64,000 nt of DNA from Amblyomma americanum (Eukaryota > Arthropoda > Arachnida > Ixodida > Ixodidae): positions 193,801,632-193,865,631 of the forward strand of contig NC_135497.1 of the NCBI RefSeq assembly GCF_052857255.1, given 5' to 3'. Below, piece after piece: positions 11,601 through 26,600 of the stretch; the stretch's first letter is position 1; every line of letters starts with the position of its first letter. The position numbers and the translations under genes were made by a program. Under the pieces are notes generated by a model that worked only from the letters and a program-made list of their open reading frames with translations, was not told the DNA's origin and did no database searches.

Positions 11601-14600
11601 GTAAAGGCCTATATACTCTGATTTTAGACTTGTTAATAGGGGTGTGTGAATATATGAAACTGCAAGTAATTTGCGAATAGAATTTGCTGTTTGACTTGTA
11701 CCGCACTTTCACTATTAAAACTATTCAAACCTCCTAAACATTAAGCCACTGTGGTGGCTCAGTGGTTATTGTGCTTGGTTGCTGACACAAAAGGCACAGG
11801 TTCGATCCTGGCCGTGGTGGTTGCATGTCGTTGGAGACAAAATGCTGGGGACCTGTGTGCTGTGCGATATCAGTGCACTTTAAAGAACCCCAGGTGGTCA
11901 AAATTATCCGGAGCCCTTCACTACGGCATCTCTCATAGCCCGAGTTGCTTTGGGACATAAAGCCCCATCAACCATCCTCCTAAAAATGGAGAAATTACGA
12001 ATTGCCTGTTCATCTAAATTTGCGGAAACTTGCAGCAAAACATCGCGACATTTGTCATGCGAGTCAACTTGTCATGAGAGTTAACTTGCTCATTCCTCAC
12101 AAAATCGTCTGGCAAGCATAGGTCAAAAGCTTGTGCACGATTATGCTAGGCCTTGCATATAATCAATGCACTGATTGCTATCGAGAGCAGCAGCTGGGCG
12201 CTTGCATGTCAGAAAATGAAGTGCAGCATTGTGCAACATATCATTGCATTTGGCCACAATGCAGGTGACAACTGGCTGTGAATCTGACCGGTAGCGATCC
12301 TTTCGTTTTAGATCACTGACCCTATGATAAGATACACAGCACGCACGGAAGTGGCCTGGTTTGTAGAGGGTAGTGAAACAGGCGAAGTTGGGGTGCGTGT
12401 GTGCTACTGCAATTGCTTCGCAGTGACCACTTTGACCATTGTCAATTTTCATCATTAGAATCAAGAAATTGCGGGTCTTAGGCCATAGAGAACAAGAAAA
12501 AAAGCTTACAGCAGAAATGTCAGCCTTGAAGCCAGCCCATGCAGTCGCAGCATGTCCGACAATTCGCGCGCTGTGGCATTTAACAGCTTTGTTCTGCTTT
12601 CATGCATTCAGTTCGTGACAGCATTTGGGGCCATTCACAGGGCTTGCATTCCGGCGAAACTGATACGTGAATTCTGAGCAGGCTACTTGTCGTCGTGAAT
12701 GCTGCGTTTGGAGTGGCATTGCACAACCAACGCTTTGTCTTTAGTTGTTGTGAGGGAGCGTATTACAGCTGCTCGTATTACAGCTCAGGTTGTGTCCATC
12801 CCGTGAGCCCTTTTGTTGCATCTTGCTAGCAGTCCCCTGCGTCTAGCCCCTCTGATAATTGACCGCTGATGTCACTCCTGCAGTAAGGAGGTATCTGGCC
12901 ATCTTGTGGTGCTTCAGGACAGCGTTCAGTAAGGTTTTTTTTTTTATGCGAACATTAAGCCAACTGTGAAATTAGACTTTTTTTTTTCACTGAATGCAAT
13001 AGTTATCCAAAGGATTGCAAATAAACTATTATAGTCTACAAGATAGTCTATTACTATTAATATTATGTGATTTCCGATCTTTGATTTAATGCCTGGTGGG
13101 CCTTTAAAGGTATCGTAAATTATGCTGATGGCGAGTGAAAACAAAATTTGTTTGCATTTTGCTGTTTCTTTTCATAGCTGTGTTATGTGGAAAAGCGTTT
13201 GTCTTTAGTTTGAACTAGCTACACTGATATTTGAAACCATTTGCTATTTGTATCCACTTTGCAACTGTAAATTTTATATTTGCACACCTCTACTTGCTAA
13301 GAAATGTCAATTTGCCTTTTTCACACGGTGTTTTGCACATGCATGCCCTCTTCCAAGCTTCACTGATTGAAAACAGACTGCCAACTTGTGCCGTGAATGT
13401 GCAGTTCTTGTTAGTGACAGGTGCAAGTGGAAGCTGCAAGTGCACACCTCCTACTTCATATGTGCAGTTGGTGCCTTGTGGAAGTGGACTGCACCTGTCG
13501 AATTCACATCCATTTGTTTTCAGCCAATCTTTTGTGAAGCACACAAATTTTTTGCTCAACCGCTGAGGCCCCAGATCTTGTGAAGAAGGGCTAGTAGGTT
13601 GAAGTTATTTGGGAGGCCTCTGTTGTGGTTTGCCACAAACCGGGGGCATTACTTTAGCTTATAATACTTCAGGTTTTTTTATTTATTGCACGCTAAGTTA
13701 TTGACAGAGCGCTGTGTTCATAATTTCCATTTCTGATGTCTGTCAGTAATGTAGCTGATATATTCCAAGATGTGCCTGGCCTGATGTTGACATGTATCAA
13801 TAGATTGCGGCATTGTAATTGACGCTACTTTCAGGTTAAATGGAGCTTTTATGTACTAACGTAGGTCTCACCATCACAGGCCTTTTTCGCAAGAAAGCTT
13901 TGGTATGCCAAGACTAAACTTTTTTTTTTTTGCAGACACCTGAGGCCTGGCTTAACTTAACTTAAGGACAACGCAGCGAGCCATGGAAAGAAAAATGATA
14001 GGTGTAACGTTAAGAGATCGGAAGCGGGCAGAGTGGGTGAGGGAACAAACACGGGTTAATGACATCCTAGTCGAAATCAAGAGAAAGAAATGGGCTTGGG
14101 CAGGGCATGTAATGCGAAGGCAAGATAACCGCTGGTCTTTAAGGGTAACGGAGTGGGTTCCAAGAGAAAGTAAGCGTAGCAGGGGGCGGCAGAAGGTTAG
14201 GTGGGCGGATGAGATTAAGAAGTTTGCAGGCAAAGGGTGGATGCAGCTGGCAAAGGATAGGGTTAATTGGAGAGACATGGGAGAGGCCTTTGCCCTGCAG
14301 TGGGTGTAGTAAGGCTGATGATGATGATGATGATGAGGCCTGGCTAGTCACTTCCAAACGGTTATCACAGAGTCTATTTATGTCTTCTTGACATCACGGG
14401 TTTGGATCGAATGATGCAAAGTTTTAAAATACAATTTTCTCAGCAATAAAAGCTTCTTTTGTTGCCAGTCAAACATCACTGTAGCCAGAAAGGCCCACAG
14501 AACTGCTTTTTACTAAAACCAAAAGTTGGATGAAGCTGTGGCCAGTGTCTCTTTAAAAGGGACTATGCAGTGAATAAAAAGTCGCTTGTAAATGTTTTCA

Positions 14601-17600
14601 ATGCTTAGAAATGATGCTAAGAAGCATTCACACCAAGTATCAGTCTTCGGAACTGAGCCGGCAATTTATTATGAATTTTTAAATACCGTGTTTTTTAAAA
14701 TTCGCGGGCCGATTGGTGTGCTCGTAGTGACCGATTTTGAAACTAAAATTGTGAAAAAAGACGTCACTATACCGATGACGTCACCAGGCCACCACACGCT
14801 GTCATTCGCTGGAGCCACAGCAGCCATGACGTCATGGGCACACTTCCGGTAGCCGTTAAAATCGTCTGCTCGTGCCGCCGTGCGACCCTTTTGGGCAAGC
14901 GCGAGCCAGGGCATTGCCTTCGCGCATATGGTTTCAATTTTCCTCTGCTGCCTCCTTCTGTCGAGAGTTCCGGAGCCACTTGCAGTGGCTCGCCGAGTCG
15001 CTACTGTCGTCGCTGGCGTTCAACCGGCACGGCGTGAACGCATAGGGCTCGATGCCCATCGCGACCGTAAGAGCGAGCAGTCGCGCCTCGAGGTCGGGGT
15101 CCATTACTGCTAACTACAACAGACGGCAAGCAAAGAAACCCGACGCACGCCGCAGTCACACCGCCGACGCTGCTGCTGGGGTGCTAGGAGCGACAATCGG
15201 AATTTGCAAAAGGAACGTCAGCGGATGATGTATTCATGGGCGGGGCCCAGTCCCAGAGCTGTTTTCTTTATTTTTTTCTGGTGCCTCGCATGTACGAGTT
15301 GAGGGGGAGAGGAGGAGCATAATTTTTAATCGTCTATATCTTCGTTGTTATTGATGCTAGCTCAAAAATTCTTGCATTGGGGTGGCGAGTGATGAAATGC
15401 CTATCTCTCCTCTGTTTTACATAATCTCAATTAATTTATTGCATAGTCCCTTTAATGAAATGCATGCTTCACTAGGTTAGAAGTTGTTGCACATATTTTG
15501 CAGCAAGTTTGTTTTGCTGTGGCTTAATTCAGCAACAAATGCTTATTTCAAAATTTGTAACAGTTGTTTATTGACATATGAAACCATTAACCCTTGTATA
15601 TCTGGTGGACATTTCATGCCGCTTATGTATGTCAAAATGGCATCTTTTCACATTGATGTCAATAGTGCTTTATACTTTAATGAAAGTGCATTGAATGGAT
15701 GAGCATTGTACAGTAAGAAAGGTTACTTTAAAATGTGATTGCTGTTCGGTTGTCTGTTTTGTACACTTTCACTTAGTTTATGTGTTGCACACTGTACTTT
15801 TGTGTGCTTCAATTATGACCTAGTCTGTTCTGTTGACAGCTTGTGCTAACATAATTTGCATCTTTCTGCCACAGATTCTGTTTTAGTCCTTTTCTGAGAC
15901 ATTTTCAAACTTAGGGATATGTTATTTTTGATGTGTGTGCATTTTCTTACAGATTCCAACTGATGGCCTAGTTTTGCGTGGCTGGTATAGTGCTATCACA
16001 CTTGCTGTGTATGGCATCATCAACAAGGTTGTTAGGGAACCTCCATCACCTCCACCACCTCCTCCGCCCCAGGCATCCTTGCCAACGAAGAGTGAGTTTT
16101 GTTGGGTTGCCGTGATGCTATCAGTGGGAATTGAACTTAAACATTCCAGTTTTTTTCTCCGGTCTTAGTTGCTTAGTTGAAGGGACTCTAAATTGAATTT
16201 GCTGCTGTTGCATGTTGTACAGTAAACTACTGAGACTTCATTAGACCATTTGTCCTTGCTGCAGTTTTCATTTTTCTGTGATACATAGAATTAGAGAAAG
16301 CCCCTCATGATACCATCAGTGTTTGTATACATCACTCATGTGACATGATAATAGATTGCTTAATTATTGATCCATGTGTGACTGTAGTGGCTAAGTACAG
16401 CGTGGTACATTATATCCTGAATGGCTGCTGCACCACAAAACACCAATTTATTACTGTTATTACCACTACTGATACCAAGTTTAGTTGTGTAGATGTCTGT
16501 TGTCACAAAGTACTACTAAAGACTAGCCCATTAGTGCTTGATGTCACAGATGTCGCCAATCTTGTTGAGAGCATAGGAAATAAAAACAGCCTCATTGAAA
16601 AAACTTCTCTTGTGAGAAAATGCATCCCACTGTGCATGAAATGCAGTGAATGGTGTGTAGAGACCTTGCACTTCTGTTTTTGGAAACACGTGGGCAGTGT
16701 ATGTAATTGTACTGAGTATCTCTTTCAGGTATAGCTGTAGATTAAAACCCTGTGATCACTTACACCTTAGTTAGAAAGCAACAGCCTTTTGTTAGTAACA
16801 TTGGTACAAGTTGTTAAATGTTTATAATTCACAAATAATCTTGGTTTGCTATGAACGTGTAATAGAGGTAGTATTTGTTTAGTGGCTTTGTGTTCCATAT
16901 GAGTGCCACATTACACACCTGAGTACTAAATGCTGCTTCATGTGTGATCCTTCCTGTGTAGCACTTGCATTCATCATTATTGGTCAAGTTTTACAGTAGC
17001 CTCAAAGTTGCTGGTTTTCAAATATTGCGAAGCTTTTGCTTCGTTGAGATGGACCTAGATGGGCAACTCAATAAAAATTTTCTAAGCGCGCATTTTTTTG
17101 TGATGGCAGGCACTGCATCAGATTATGATCGCTGTTTGTTCAAGTGTCTAAAAAAAAAAAGTACTACGCTATGCATTATGGACATTTTATCTGGCGAATG
17201 CACTGTTTTGGGGGTTTAGTGTCCTGTGCAGTAACCTTATGAAGGTATTCCTCTCCTGTTTCATTAAAGTCTCTCTCCTCCTCTTCCTTATGAAGGTATT
17301 AATTGAATAAGGCATTCTAATAGATGGGGGAGTTAAATAGAAGAGAATAAGTTTAGGCATGTTGGCGATTTGTACTTAAAAAGAAATCGTAGCACACAAA
17401 AGAAGACAGGACAAGCGCAAATACATGGATGGTCGCTAAATTTAGGACGCTCCTGTTTACACAACAGGCGCATCCTAAATTTTGCGCTTGTCCGTGTCTT
17501 CTTGTTCTTTCTGTCTTCTTTTGTGTGCTGTGATTTTTTTTTTTGAGTTAAAATAGAGTGTGGCCTCTTCTGGCGTAGTTTTTCTGCTTTTTCTTTTGAC

Positions 17601-20600
17601 GATTTCTGTCCTGCCTTTGGTATTGCACAGTGTTTCATGTTGTTGATTCCTCTTGCTTTGGTGGAGCTAGTCTGTATTCTTGGTTCAGAGCACCCTCAGC
17701 CCTTTGCTGTTTACTGTTGTATTAATGCTTGCTAAAATGTGCTGCTGTAGGCTGCATATTATTCTCACTTATATGTGAATTGTGCTGCTGATTGTGTCTT
17801 AGCTGATTGCTGTTAGTATGCCTTGAAGCTGGTGGTCTGCTGAAATGTTTTGTTTTGAGGTGTAAATCAGTAGAGGAGCAAAGTTGTTCCCTTGCTTTTA
17901 TCTGGTTTTTCTTGTGAGAACAGTATTCAGGAGGTAAATGAGTACAATTAGAAAATTGAACCAAAGTGCATTTTACATGTCTTAATGTTTCTGAGTGGAG
18001 CATTATGGAGCCTTCATGTTATGATGCGTGTAGTAGGAAGCAGTTATTCTAGTCTCAGGGGGAGTACTCTAGGTATGCAGTTTCTGTAGTCACATAGGTA
18101 CAGACTGCTGCTAAGATGAACTTGTATTTTCAGAAAAAATGAACAATGCGAGACCACTTGGTTGGTTTTCCATAAAATTCAATGTGAAAAAAAATCCGCT
18201 TAAGATGAACTGTTCTGCATGTGTTTCAGTTAAGGTGAACTTTTGCAATGACCACAAACCATGGTGACCCCATGCAGTGGTATTCGCGAGGCATTTGCGT
18301 AGCTCTGTGAAGGAAAGAAAAACTATATAAAACGCTTCCAAGCAAGAAGTGACCCCATGCAGTGGTATTCGCAAGGCGTAGCTCTGTGAAGGAAAGAAAA
18401 ACTATATAAAATGCTTCCAAGCAAGAAATCGCACCCCCACAAGATAGCTTCTGCTCAACTTCACACCAAAGTGCGGGGTAGCTGCCTTGCAGGCGCGCGC
18501 TTTCTTGCTGGTGCGGAAATGGGAGGGCCTCTGCCTTTGCGCTTGCCTGCGCTTAAGGTTGAAATTTTTTTTAAATTTTGACCATTAAATTTTTATTTCA
18601 CACTGACCTTATAAAGCATCGTTTTATATGATATTCAAAAGCAAAAAAGAGTTTAAAATATCATGCTAGAATTTGTTATTGACAAAAAATGGCCCAAACT
18701 GGGCTGTTACGCAAACATTCATAACTAGACAATGGAGTGCAGAAATTCTAAACTTTTTGGCACAGAGTTAGCCAACTAACCAGGCTGTGCAACCAACTAG
18801 GATCTTTGCCATCCGATAATTGGGAATCAAGTTATACAAAAAATTCCAAAGAAAACAAACAAATGTGTCATTTTTGTTTGCATTTCTTGGCATAAAACAT
18901 GATTACATCAAAACTTACCATTCGATTTCATTCATCCTAGTTCATTGCACAGGTTAGTAATAAAGAAATGAGTGTGCAAAGTTGCATTGAAAAATATTTA
19001 TTCAGTTCGAAGTTACAACTGTTTGCGCAACAAGAAAGTGCAAGAAATCAAGTTTTGAGAAAAACACGATTAAAGTTTTTCAATCCTTGTAGAAACAAGA
19101 TCACCATGCCCAAGGAAGTTAAAATCCACCAGGTTCATAGCTAGGGCCCTCCTTAGCTGCCATGAGCTCTCTTTTGGCTTTTGTTGCTGCCCGTCTTTTC
19201 TTGCGGAGATGTTTTACCTCACCCGTTGATTGACGCTGGGCCTTCTTCACACGGTTCTGGTCACTGGTGCAACATGCTACGAGAGTGTGGTGGCCAAGTT
19301 CGATGCCTGCTTCCCTCAAAATATCTGCTGTACTTCTGTTACCATCATTGAAGTGGCACACATCATTATATAAACCAAAAAGCAGGATGGGCAGGCTCAC
19401 GTGGACGTCTTTGGGAACCCGTTGCCAAATCATATCGTTAAAACTCTCGTTGGCATTTTGGGTTTTTCCATGCAGGCACTTCTTTAAGAGCTCGTCCGTA
19501 CAGAGGTCAGCATATACCGGCTTCACTTTGTTGAGTACCTCATTGGAAAGGCCTCCCTTGTGCTTGTAGCATCCACCACCGAGTGCATTCCTTCGGTTAT
19601 ACCCGCACCAACTCTCAGTGCCAAGAGGGCACAGACCATGCCTTGGTGTTTCATCTGTTGAACTACAGTGAAAGAGGCTCGCTAATGCAGCTTGCTTCAT
19701 GGCTCGCAGGTCTCCCACATTCGCTCTGATGGCAATACCATAATAGTTCTGCAGCCGGTCGATGAGGACATCCGTTAACTTTCCTTTGCCTCCAAGCCCA
19801 GGAACACTTCAACTTTTGTAGTCAGCATCCTACACGCTTCTGTACGTGCCCAATGCACTCCAGTTTGCGCACACTATTTGTGCCATATATGTCCTTTATA
19901 GCCGCGTGGCTCTTGGAGTCGCCATCTCCATAGAAGTCTACATATTTTAAACCACGACTTCTTTCTGCTCGCTCAAACATACGATAGAGCCGTACTGCCT
20001 CCATACCACCCGCACTACCGGTGTAGTTTGCTTGGCACTGGGTATGATTTACCTTCCACTCCAGATATTCAGTGCTTGAGGGATTCAACTTGCTTTTCGA
20101 ATGGCATGCCCTACATTTACTTGGCATGCCTTCTACGTCAGTAACTTTCCCAGTATCAATGGATATCAAGGTCACACATCCATTCAATGATGAATGTCCA
20201 CGCCTTTGCCATGTGCCATGACCTGACACACCACACTCAGTACTTTGCACAACACAACGCAATTCAGCAGCGGCATTCATCATTGACTTAGACGCAACAG
20301 TCTCTGCCGCTTTATAGAGCTTAGCAGATATCTTTTGGTAGGTAGAATGCCAAGGCGGCGATGGCATGTTCATCACTTTCGTCAGCGTTACAGCTCCAGA
20401 ATATCCCTTGCCCAGCTGATGCACTGCGTAGACAAGAAGCAGGTTGTTCTCAATAGCACTTCCAACCTTTTTCGACGATTGAAATGAATATGCATATGCG
20501 CACGCATCACACAGAACAGCATATGCACATGATATTCCAAGCTGTGAGCATTCTTCCAATCTGAGCAATGTCTTCTTGCATTCCGGGCAGGCCAGTTTTG

Positions 20601-23600
20601 AAAAAACAGATGATAGGATCTCCATATCAATAATCCTATTACCTTGCAGTAGAGGTTCTTGCAGCGGCACTTCACAATTGTTCTCTAAGTTCCCAAGCTT
20701 TGCAGCACTCGCCGATACATTCATGTCCGCATGGTCTTCGGTCGGAGCATTCCTTGTATGTCGATTGCCAAGAAACTTCCGTTTCAGTCGCCTTTTTACC
20801 CTGAACTTGGCCATGCTTTCTTATAAAAACGTCCAGCCTATGTTATTACTGTTGCTACTAAAAATAATGCCTATAAAAAGGATGAATCCGGCAGCATTCA
20901 AAGCGGTAGCACAAAGCGCACGCAAAGTAAACAACAGAGACGCTTGTAGCGTCATGCATCCCTCTTGCTGAAATTTAAAGAAATGCCTAAAAAAAACGAA
21001 GCCTTACAAATTGCCTTTAATAATATTTTACATATCAGACTAAAACATAATAAAAAAGTTTCAATATACGCTGTTGATTATCGCTGAATTATCAGTTTCT
21101 GTTACCAAACCACATCAGTTTCGGTTTCGGAACTGTTCACCACCTGTTCGAAAGCTAGCTATAACTTTTCAACTAAATAAGATACGAACATGATTCTTGC
21201 TGCAAAATATTTTTGAATGTTTGGGGACTCTAAATCTAAAAAAGAAAAAAATGTCATTTTTACAAAAAAAACGCGTTTTCAAAGGTGGTGACATACCTTA
21301 ACGCAAGGAACTGACATGGTAAGATCTTATCATTACCTGTGCGTCACATGCAGCGCGTTTCTTCCGGCAGATGAAAAGGCATTAGCTGTCGAATGCACCT
21401 GCTTCTTAACTGGGGGTGAATTATTTAAAATAAAATGCTTGGGAAATGGGTCTTTTACCCCACCTTGAGTAGACTAAAACAACTTGTGCCATGGCACTCT
21501 TTGGCCACATATGCGCTTGCACCATAAAAATTAAGTGTCATTATCATCAGGATTAGAATTGGAGAAAACTATGAATGAATTCCTGGGGAAACCATATTAT
21601 CTAGGAAGGTATAAATGAGAAGGAAAACAGTGTAACTCGATGGAACATTTTCATTATTTACGATTTTGAGCGATTTAACCGAGAATCGAGAGGAATGCAT
21701 AAACGAGGTTTTTCTGTATATCGGCAGTGTTGAATGTGCTTGTCTGCAGGAAAGCACTAGCAATTTCGGAAGTAGTATTTCAAGTTTTTGACCCTCGTCT
21801 GGTGCTACATGTAAACTGGTGCTGCTGCACCTCACGCTGAGGCAGCATTTGGGATCTGAGCTGTTTGATTAAAATATTTCTCTCTCGCTCTGTCACCCCT
21901 CATGGCAGCAGTGCGCATTAGCAGTCAATAGAGATTAGAAATCTTGCAAACAACTTAGAAGCTGTCCAAGCTGAAGTTTTTTATGGTTGAAATCATGCTT
22001 GCTCATCAAAACTCGCTATGTGCTCTTGCTTATGTTTTCATCTTACGCTAATGCTTTTTGCATCAATAAGAGCTAATTCCGTGGAAATCTTTGTATTAGA
22101 AATATGGTAGAGCTGACGCTCTGTCAAACTAGTGACCTATGGTAATGCTTCTGGGTGGCAAACTCTTGTTCTTATTATGTATGAAAGATTGAGTTTGCTT
22201 GGGTTTAATTTTATTTGTTTGCTTTGACCCAGTGTTGTTGCAGTATATGAGAAGCTCAGACTGAAAGCCAAAATAAATTTGACATGGTGGAGTTCGTTTT
22301 TACCAAGCACGGCATATTAATAACAAAACTTGCACATTGTTTTAGTGGTTTACTTAGCAAGTTGTTCACTGTTCAAGGATGACGACAAATATTGGATGCT
22401 GAAGTCGCACACTTGTGTTATTTTCAGTTGGGAGGTGGCCACTGCCTACTGTTGTGAATTATTGCACCATTGGGAGATGTAGTGTGTGCAACGCTGTTGG
22501 AAAACTACAAGTGGTTACGAGCTTGGGCTCTGCCGTTGAGAAAAACCTTCCCAGTAGGCTCGTAGTACATTGATTTGAAGTGGTTTAGGTCATTGTAGTC
22601 ATAATTGACCATAAATGAAAACTTACTACATATCAGTGTGTTTAGTGTTGCAGCTACCAGTGTGCAGACTGCTAAAGCTGATGCTAAATGTAGTGTAGTC
22701 TGGGCCCCATTCACATTTTAGCCAACTATTGGTTGACATAAAGCTGGACTGTTGAATGTTAAGCAATCATCAAGCTGCTTTTCTTTAAAAGTACACTTAG
22801 AGATTTGTATTTCTCACTGCCTACCTGTTTCTGCTGTACTGTTTAGCTAGATGCATACTATTGCAAAAAAAAAAAAACAACCACATGGAAGGTGTACATG
22901 TCATTTTTTTTCCTACCGTTTCTGTACAGACCCATGACATTTTAGTTCATGCTAAGCAAATTGGTGATTGAAAATAATAGCATCAGAAAGGATTGCTCAC
23001 ATTTAAAACTACGGTTATTTATTACAAAGGAACTCCCATCTAGTGCTTGATCGTGTTAGAAATAATTTTGCAATTTCCTAACAGGTAACTGCTGTTATAA
23101 TAAACTAGGAGCCTAATGATTTTCCAGCTTTATAACATTGGGTGATAGGACGAATGCTGTTGATCATACACGAGCCCATTAGGTGCTGCTTATATGGTTC
23201 CTGCCTTCTTTAATCCATCATATTGTAGCTTGGCTAACTATAAAGGCTCTAGGCTGGGTGTACCGGTAAGTTCTGGAAAATTAGATAAGTGGGAAAATGA
23301 GGTCAGCAGAACTAAGCAGGTTTAAAAAAACATCAGAAACTAGTTTTAACACGTTTCTTTTTTTCTGCTTCATCTATTCTTGCTTTAGCTGTGCCAATTT
23401 GTTTCAAGGACAATATGCCAACTAGACTCTGAACAAGCTTTACTGAACCAGTAGGATTGTATTAATAAGACTCATGACAACTGTCAAGGCATTTCTTCAC
23501 ATATTGGGTCACTTCAATTTTGGGGTCATGATTGTTGCCTTGTGTTAAATGTTTTCTAGAACTAGTATTGAGGTTTTGTAGTAGAGGGAAGCTGACTTTG

Positions 23601-26600
23601 GCATGAAATTGAAAATTCCTGTAGTCCACATTCCTGGTGCTTCACTCTGGATGAACACAACTCATTGGATTTCAAAAATGAACATTAGACACATTCATTG
23701 CATGCTGTGTTGATCATTTTGCGCTGGGTCGTTGGCATGCATTGGCACTGTTCGCACGTCTTGCACCCGCTGACAATCATGGAAGCAATGGTGTGGGCAT
23801 TTGTAGATGCTGTATCCTTTAGTGTGGCTTCCAACTAGAATTGCTTGTCATGGCTCATAAATTGCTTTTAGTCTAATAATAAAAAGCAAAATGTGAAAAT
23901 AGTGATTAAAATGAATAAACACCTGCAAGATTTCATAGTTCTTGGAAGTTTTCTTTTTGTGCAACTGTTGTTTCATGTGTGCAGTGCAAACATATTTCAG
24001 TGCTCGCATAATACTGTTGTTTATGATTCAGGCCTTCCTTTAACTGTACTTCATTTCCTTCCACTTTTCATTTGCTTCCCTGCTGTTGTCTAAAAAAAAA
24101 AAAATACCTTGACTGTGCAGTTGTGGTGCGTTACTTGAGAGTTCTGTTAATACATATGTGGTAAGGGGTGGAAAGTTTGTGGTGCCTCCATGAGGAAGAC
24201 TGCAGCAATATGCATGTAGCTTTTTCAAGTTTCAGGCTAACACCCCTGTCACACGGGCACTTTCAAATGGCTATTGAGTTAAAAGCCTTTCGAGATTGTC
24301 AATTGTGATCGAACTGGGAGTTGTGCTGTTGTACACGGTGAACTCTATTGCCATCTAGAGATTCCATCATCAGACACCAATGTACTGTGGCGCCATCATC
24401 GCCACCAATAATTTTACAGGCATACAAACAGTCTGGCCACAAGTATAACCTGTGAAGGTTAAAAGAAAATTTTTGTTCGTTGCAGAGTAATACTAATCAC
24501 TCTTGAAATGAATTTCTTTGTTTTGGACAAGCTACAGTAGCATTTGTGCATTTTTGAGGAAGCTGGTGTTGATTGTTCTTGTGTCACAGGCAGGAATAAT
24601 ATTATGCTTGCTGGAGTGTTTTATGACCCAGCCAGTCTTTTTTTTTTTTCTACATAATAAGCTGCATATCTTGAAGTTATTGCCATTTTTCAGCGGTTAT
24701 GCTGCTCTGATTGTATTCCTCAGTGTGTTGCTGCATGTGTTCCACCTCTTAGCTTGTAGGCTACGACTTCTTGAAGGCCTTCAGAATCTTGATAGAGTTC
24801 TGTGTTGTTCTGCTCGCTCGATAGACTATTTCCTCGATAGTCTTTGGAGCTGCCTGTGTAGCAGCATAGCATTCATTTGGCTGTCGAATCAATAGGCTAT
24901 CAGTTCGAAGGCCTTTGAAATGCCCGTGTGACAGGTGTATAACTTCTTCATGCTGCACTTGGCACTGAAGATTTGGATATGAGACAACTAGGTCATATTT
25001 TTGAGGAAATGAGTGTGAAAACTTGTTGGGAATTCACTTTTATCTGACAGGTCTTGCTGACCTTACATGGTTTTATTTGTTTACCGTATTTTCCGGTGCT
25101 TAAAGTCGTGTTTTTTTTTTCTGAATTTTTGTCGATGCGTCTAATACAATGGTGCAACTTATATATGGCGAAAAATGATGTCCCACCACGTGCCATCTTT
25201 TACCGTGCCCAGTAACTATGTTTGAAAAGAAAATCACTGTATAAAATAAGAAAACATCATATTACTTTTGCCATAGTAACGCAAAGTGCGTGCCACCACC
25301 GCATCCAATCCAGCAGGTCAAGCCACAATCTCGAAAGTAATTGATTTTGGCATCATATCCGCTTGGCTTTGTGGGTGTCATGCGTTGTGCTCAACATGAC
25401 GTGATGCCGCCGCCTGCAAGGTGAAGGAGCTAGGAAGCAAAACTCAAGTTTAATATGCTGTTTAATAAGTGCGGAAGAATGGGAACCAGGTAGAAGGGAG
25501 ACTACTCGATGTGAGTGAAGAAATTATGCGGGACTGGCACAGCCCCGAAATAGGTTTCCGGTTGAATAAGCATACGAAAAAGGCAGACCATGGGAATAAG
25601 GCATGCTAGCCAGAGCGCAGGAATTGTTTGATGGCATTGCTGATGGCAGCTGCTGTAAATGTATATTTTCATCGCACTCTCTGATGAAGTGATCCTCAAT
25701 GTGCTTTTATAGCGCTTATCAAGTGAACAGGTGTGTATTATACACCGATGTGACTTGTGATTTTTTTGGAAACACTGCAGTCTGCAGGGTGGTGCGCCTT
25801 ATACACACTGCAACTTATTGACCGGAAAATACGGTAATTTTTGATAAGACCACCTGGTGCTCTGTATTATGCCCATTTTGTTTTTTTTTCATCCGTTCCC
25901 ATTTGTTTTTTAAGGAGTATAGACACATAATTTTGGTGGCATGTTTTCTTTTCTACAATAATGTGGGAGACACTACTATGCACAAATCACCATGTGGTAT
26001 TCACCTATGACTGCTAAATAATTTATAATCGAATTTTTCCTGTCATACTGTTTTGATTTCGGTTTCAACAGCCGAACGATGCTTGAGGCATCAAAGAGTG
26101 CTTTTGTGTCTCGTGAGGCATGGGAAAACGTCCATATAGTCGCTGCTTCGACGTTTTAATTTACTGCAGTGCTGAAGGCAGCCTTCCTCAACAGCCGGAA
26201 TGACAACGAATGAGGAAGCAGCGCTTATATTGCAGTTTTTAATGTATCACGTGACCTGTAAGTACACGTTGACGTCTCCTCATTCGGCTGTTGAAACCGA
26301 AACCGAAACAGCACGAGAATGAAATGCAGTTATAAATCATTTAGTGGTCCTAGGAGAATACGAGGTGGTAACCCATGTATAATAATGCCTTATGCATCAT
26401 TACAAACAAGAAAACACGCCCCCAGAAGTTGGGTGGCTAACACTCCTTTAACAACCCTCAGTGGCAATTTAACAAAGAACAAATACATTATTGCGAAAAC
26501 ATATAAATACGCTAAAGGTTTTACAAGTTTTTATGGAAATGGGACATTTTATTTTATTTTGGCAGCTTTGCATCAGTTCTGCTTACTTCTCTTGGCATTT

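Larger units (their letters stand above)
10926..15952 (+). other. vir intron, 5.0 kb
   Basis: The intron is GT-AG. It contains a Ruka SINE (11743-11975), an RTE fragment (13966-14337) and a MITE (14553-15454). The intervals 10926-11740 and 11980-13960 show nothing I can name, apart from poly(T) tracts. Confidence 0.8.

Noticed and set aside
19119..20814. Two independent minus-strand host genes
   Set aside because: The two frames are consecutive pieces of one Mutator-like transposase interrupted by a frameshift and a stop.
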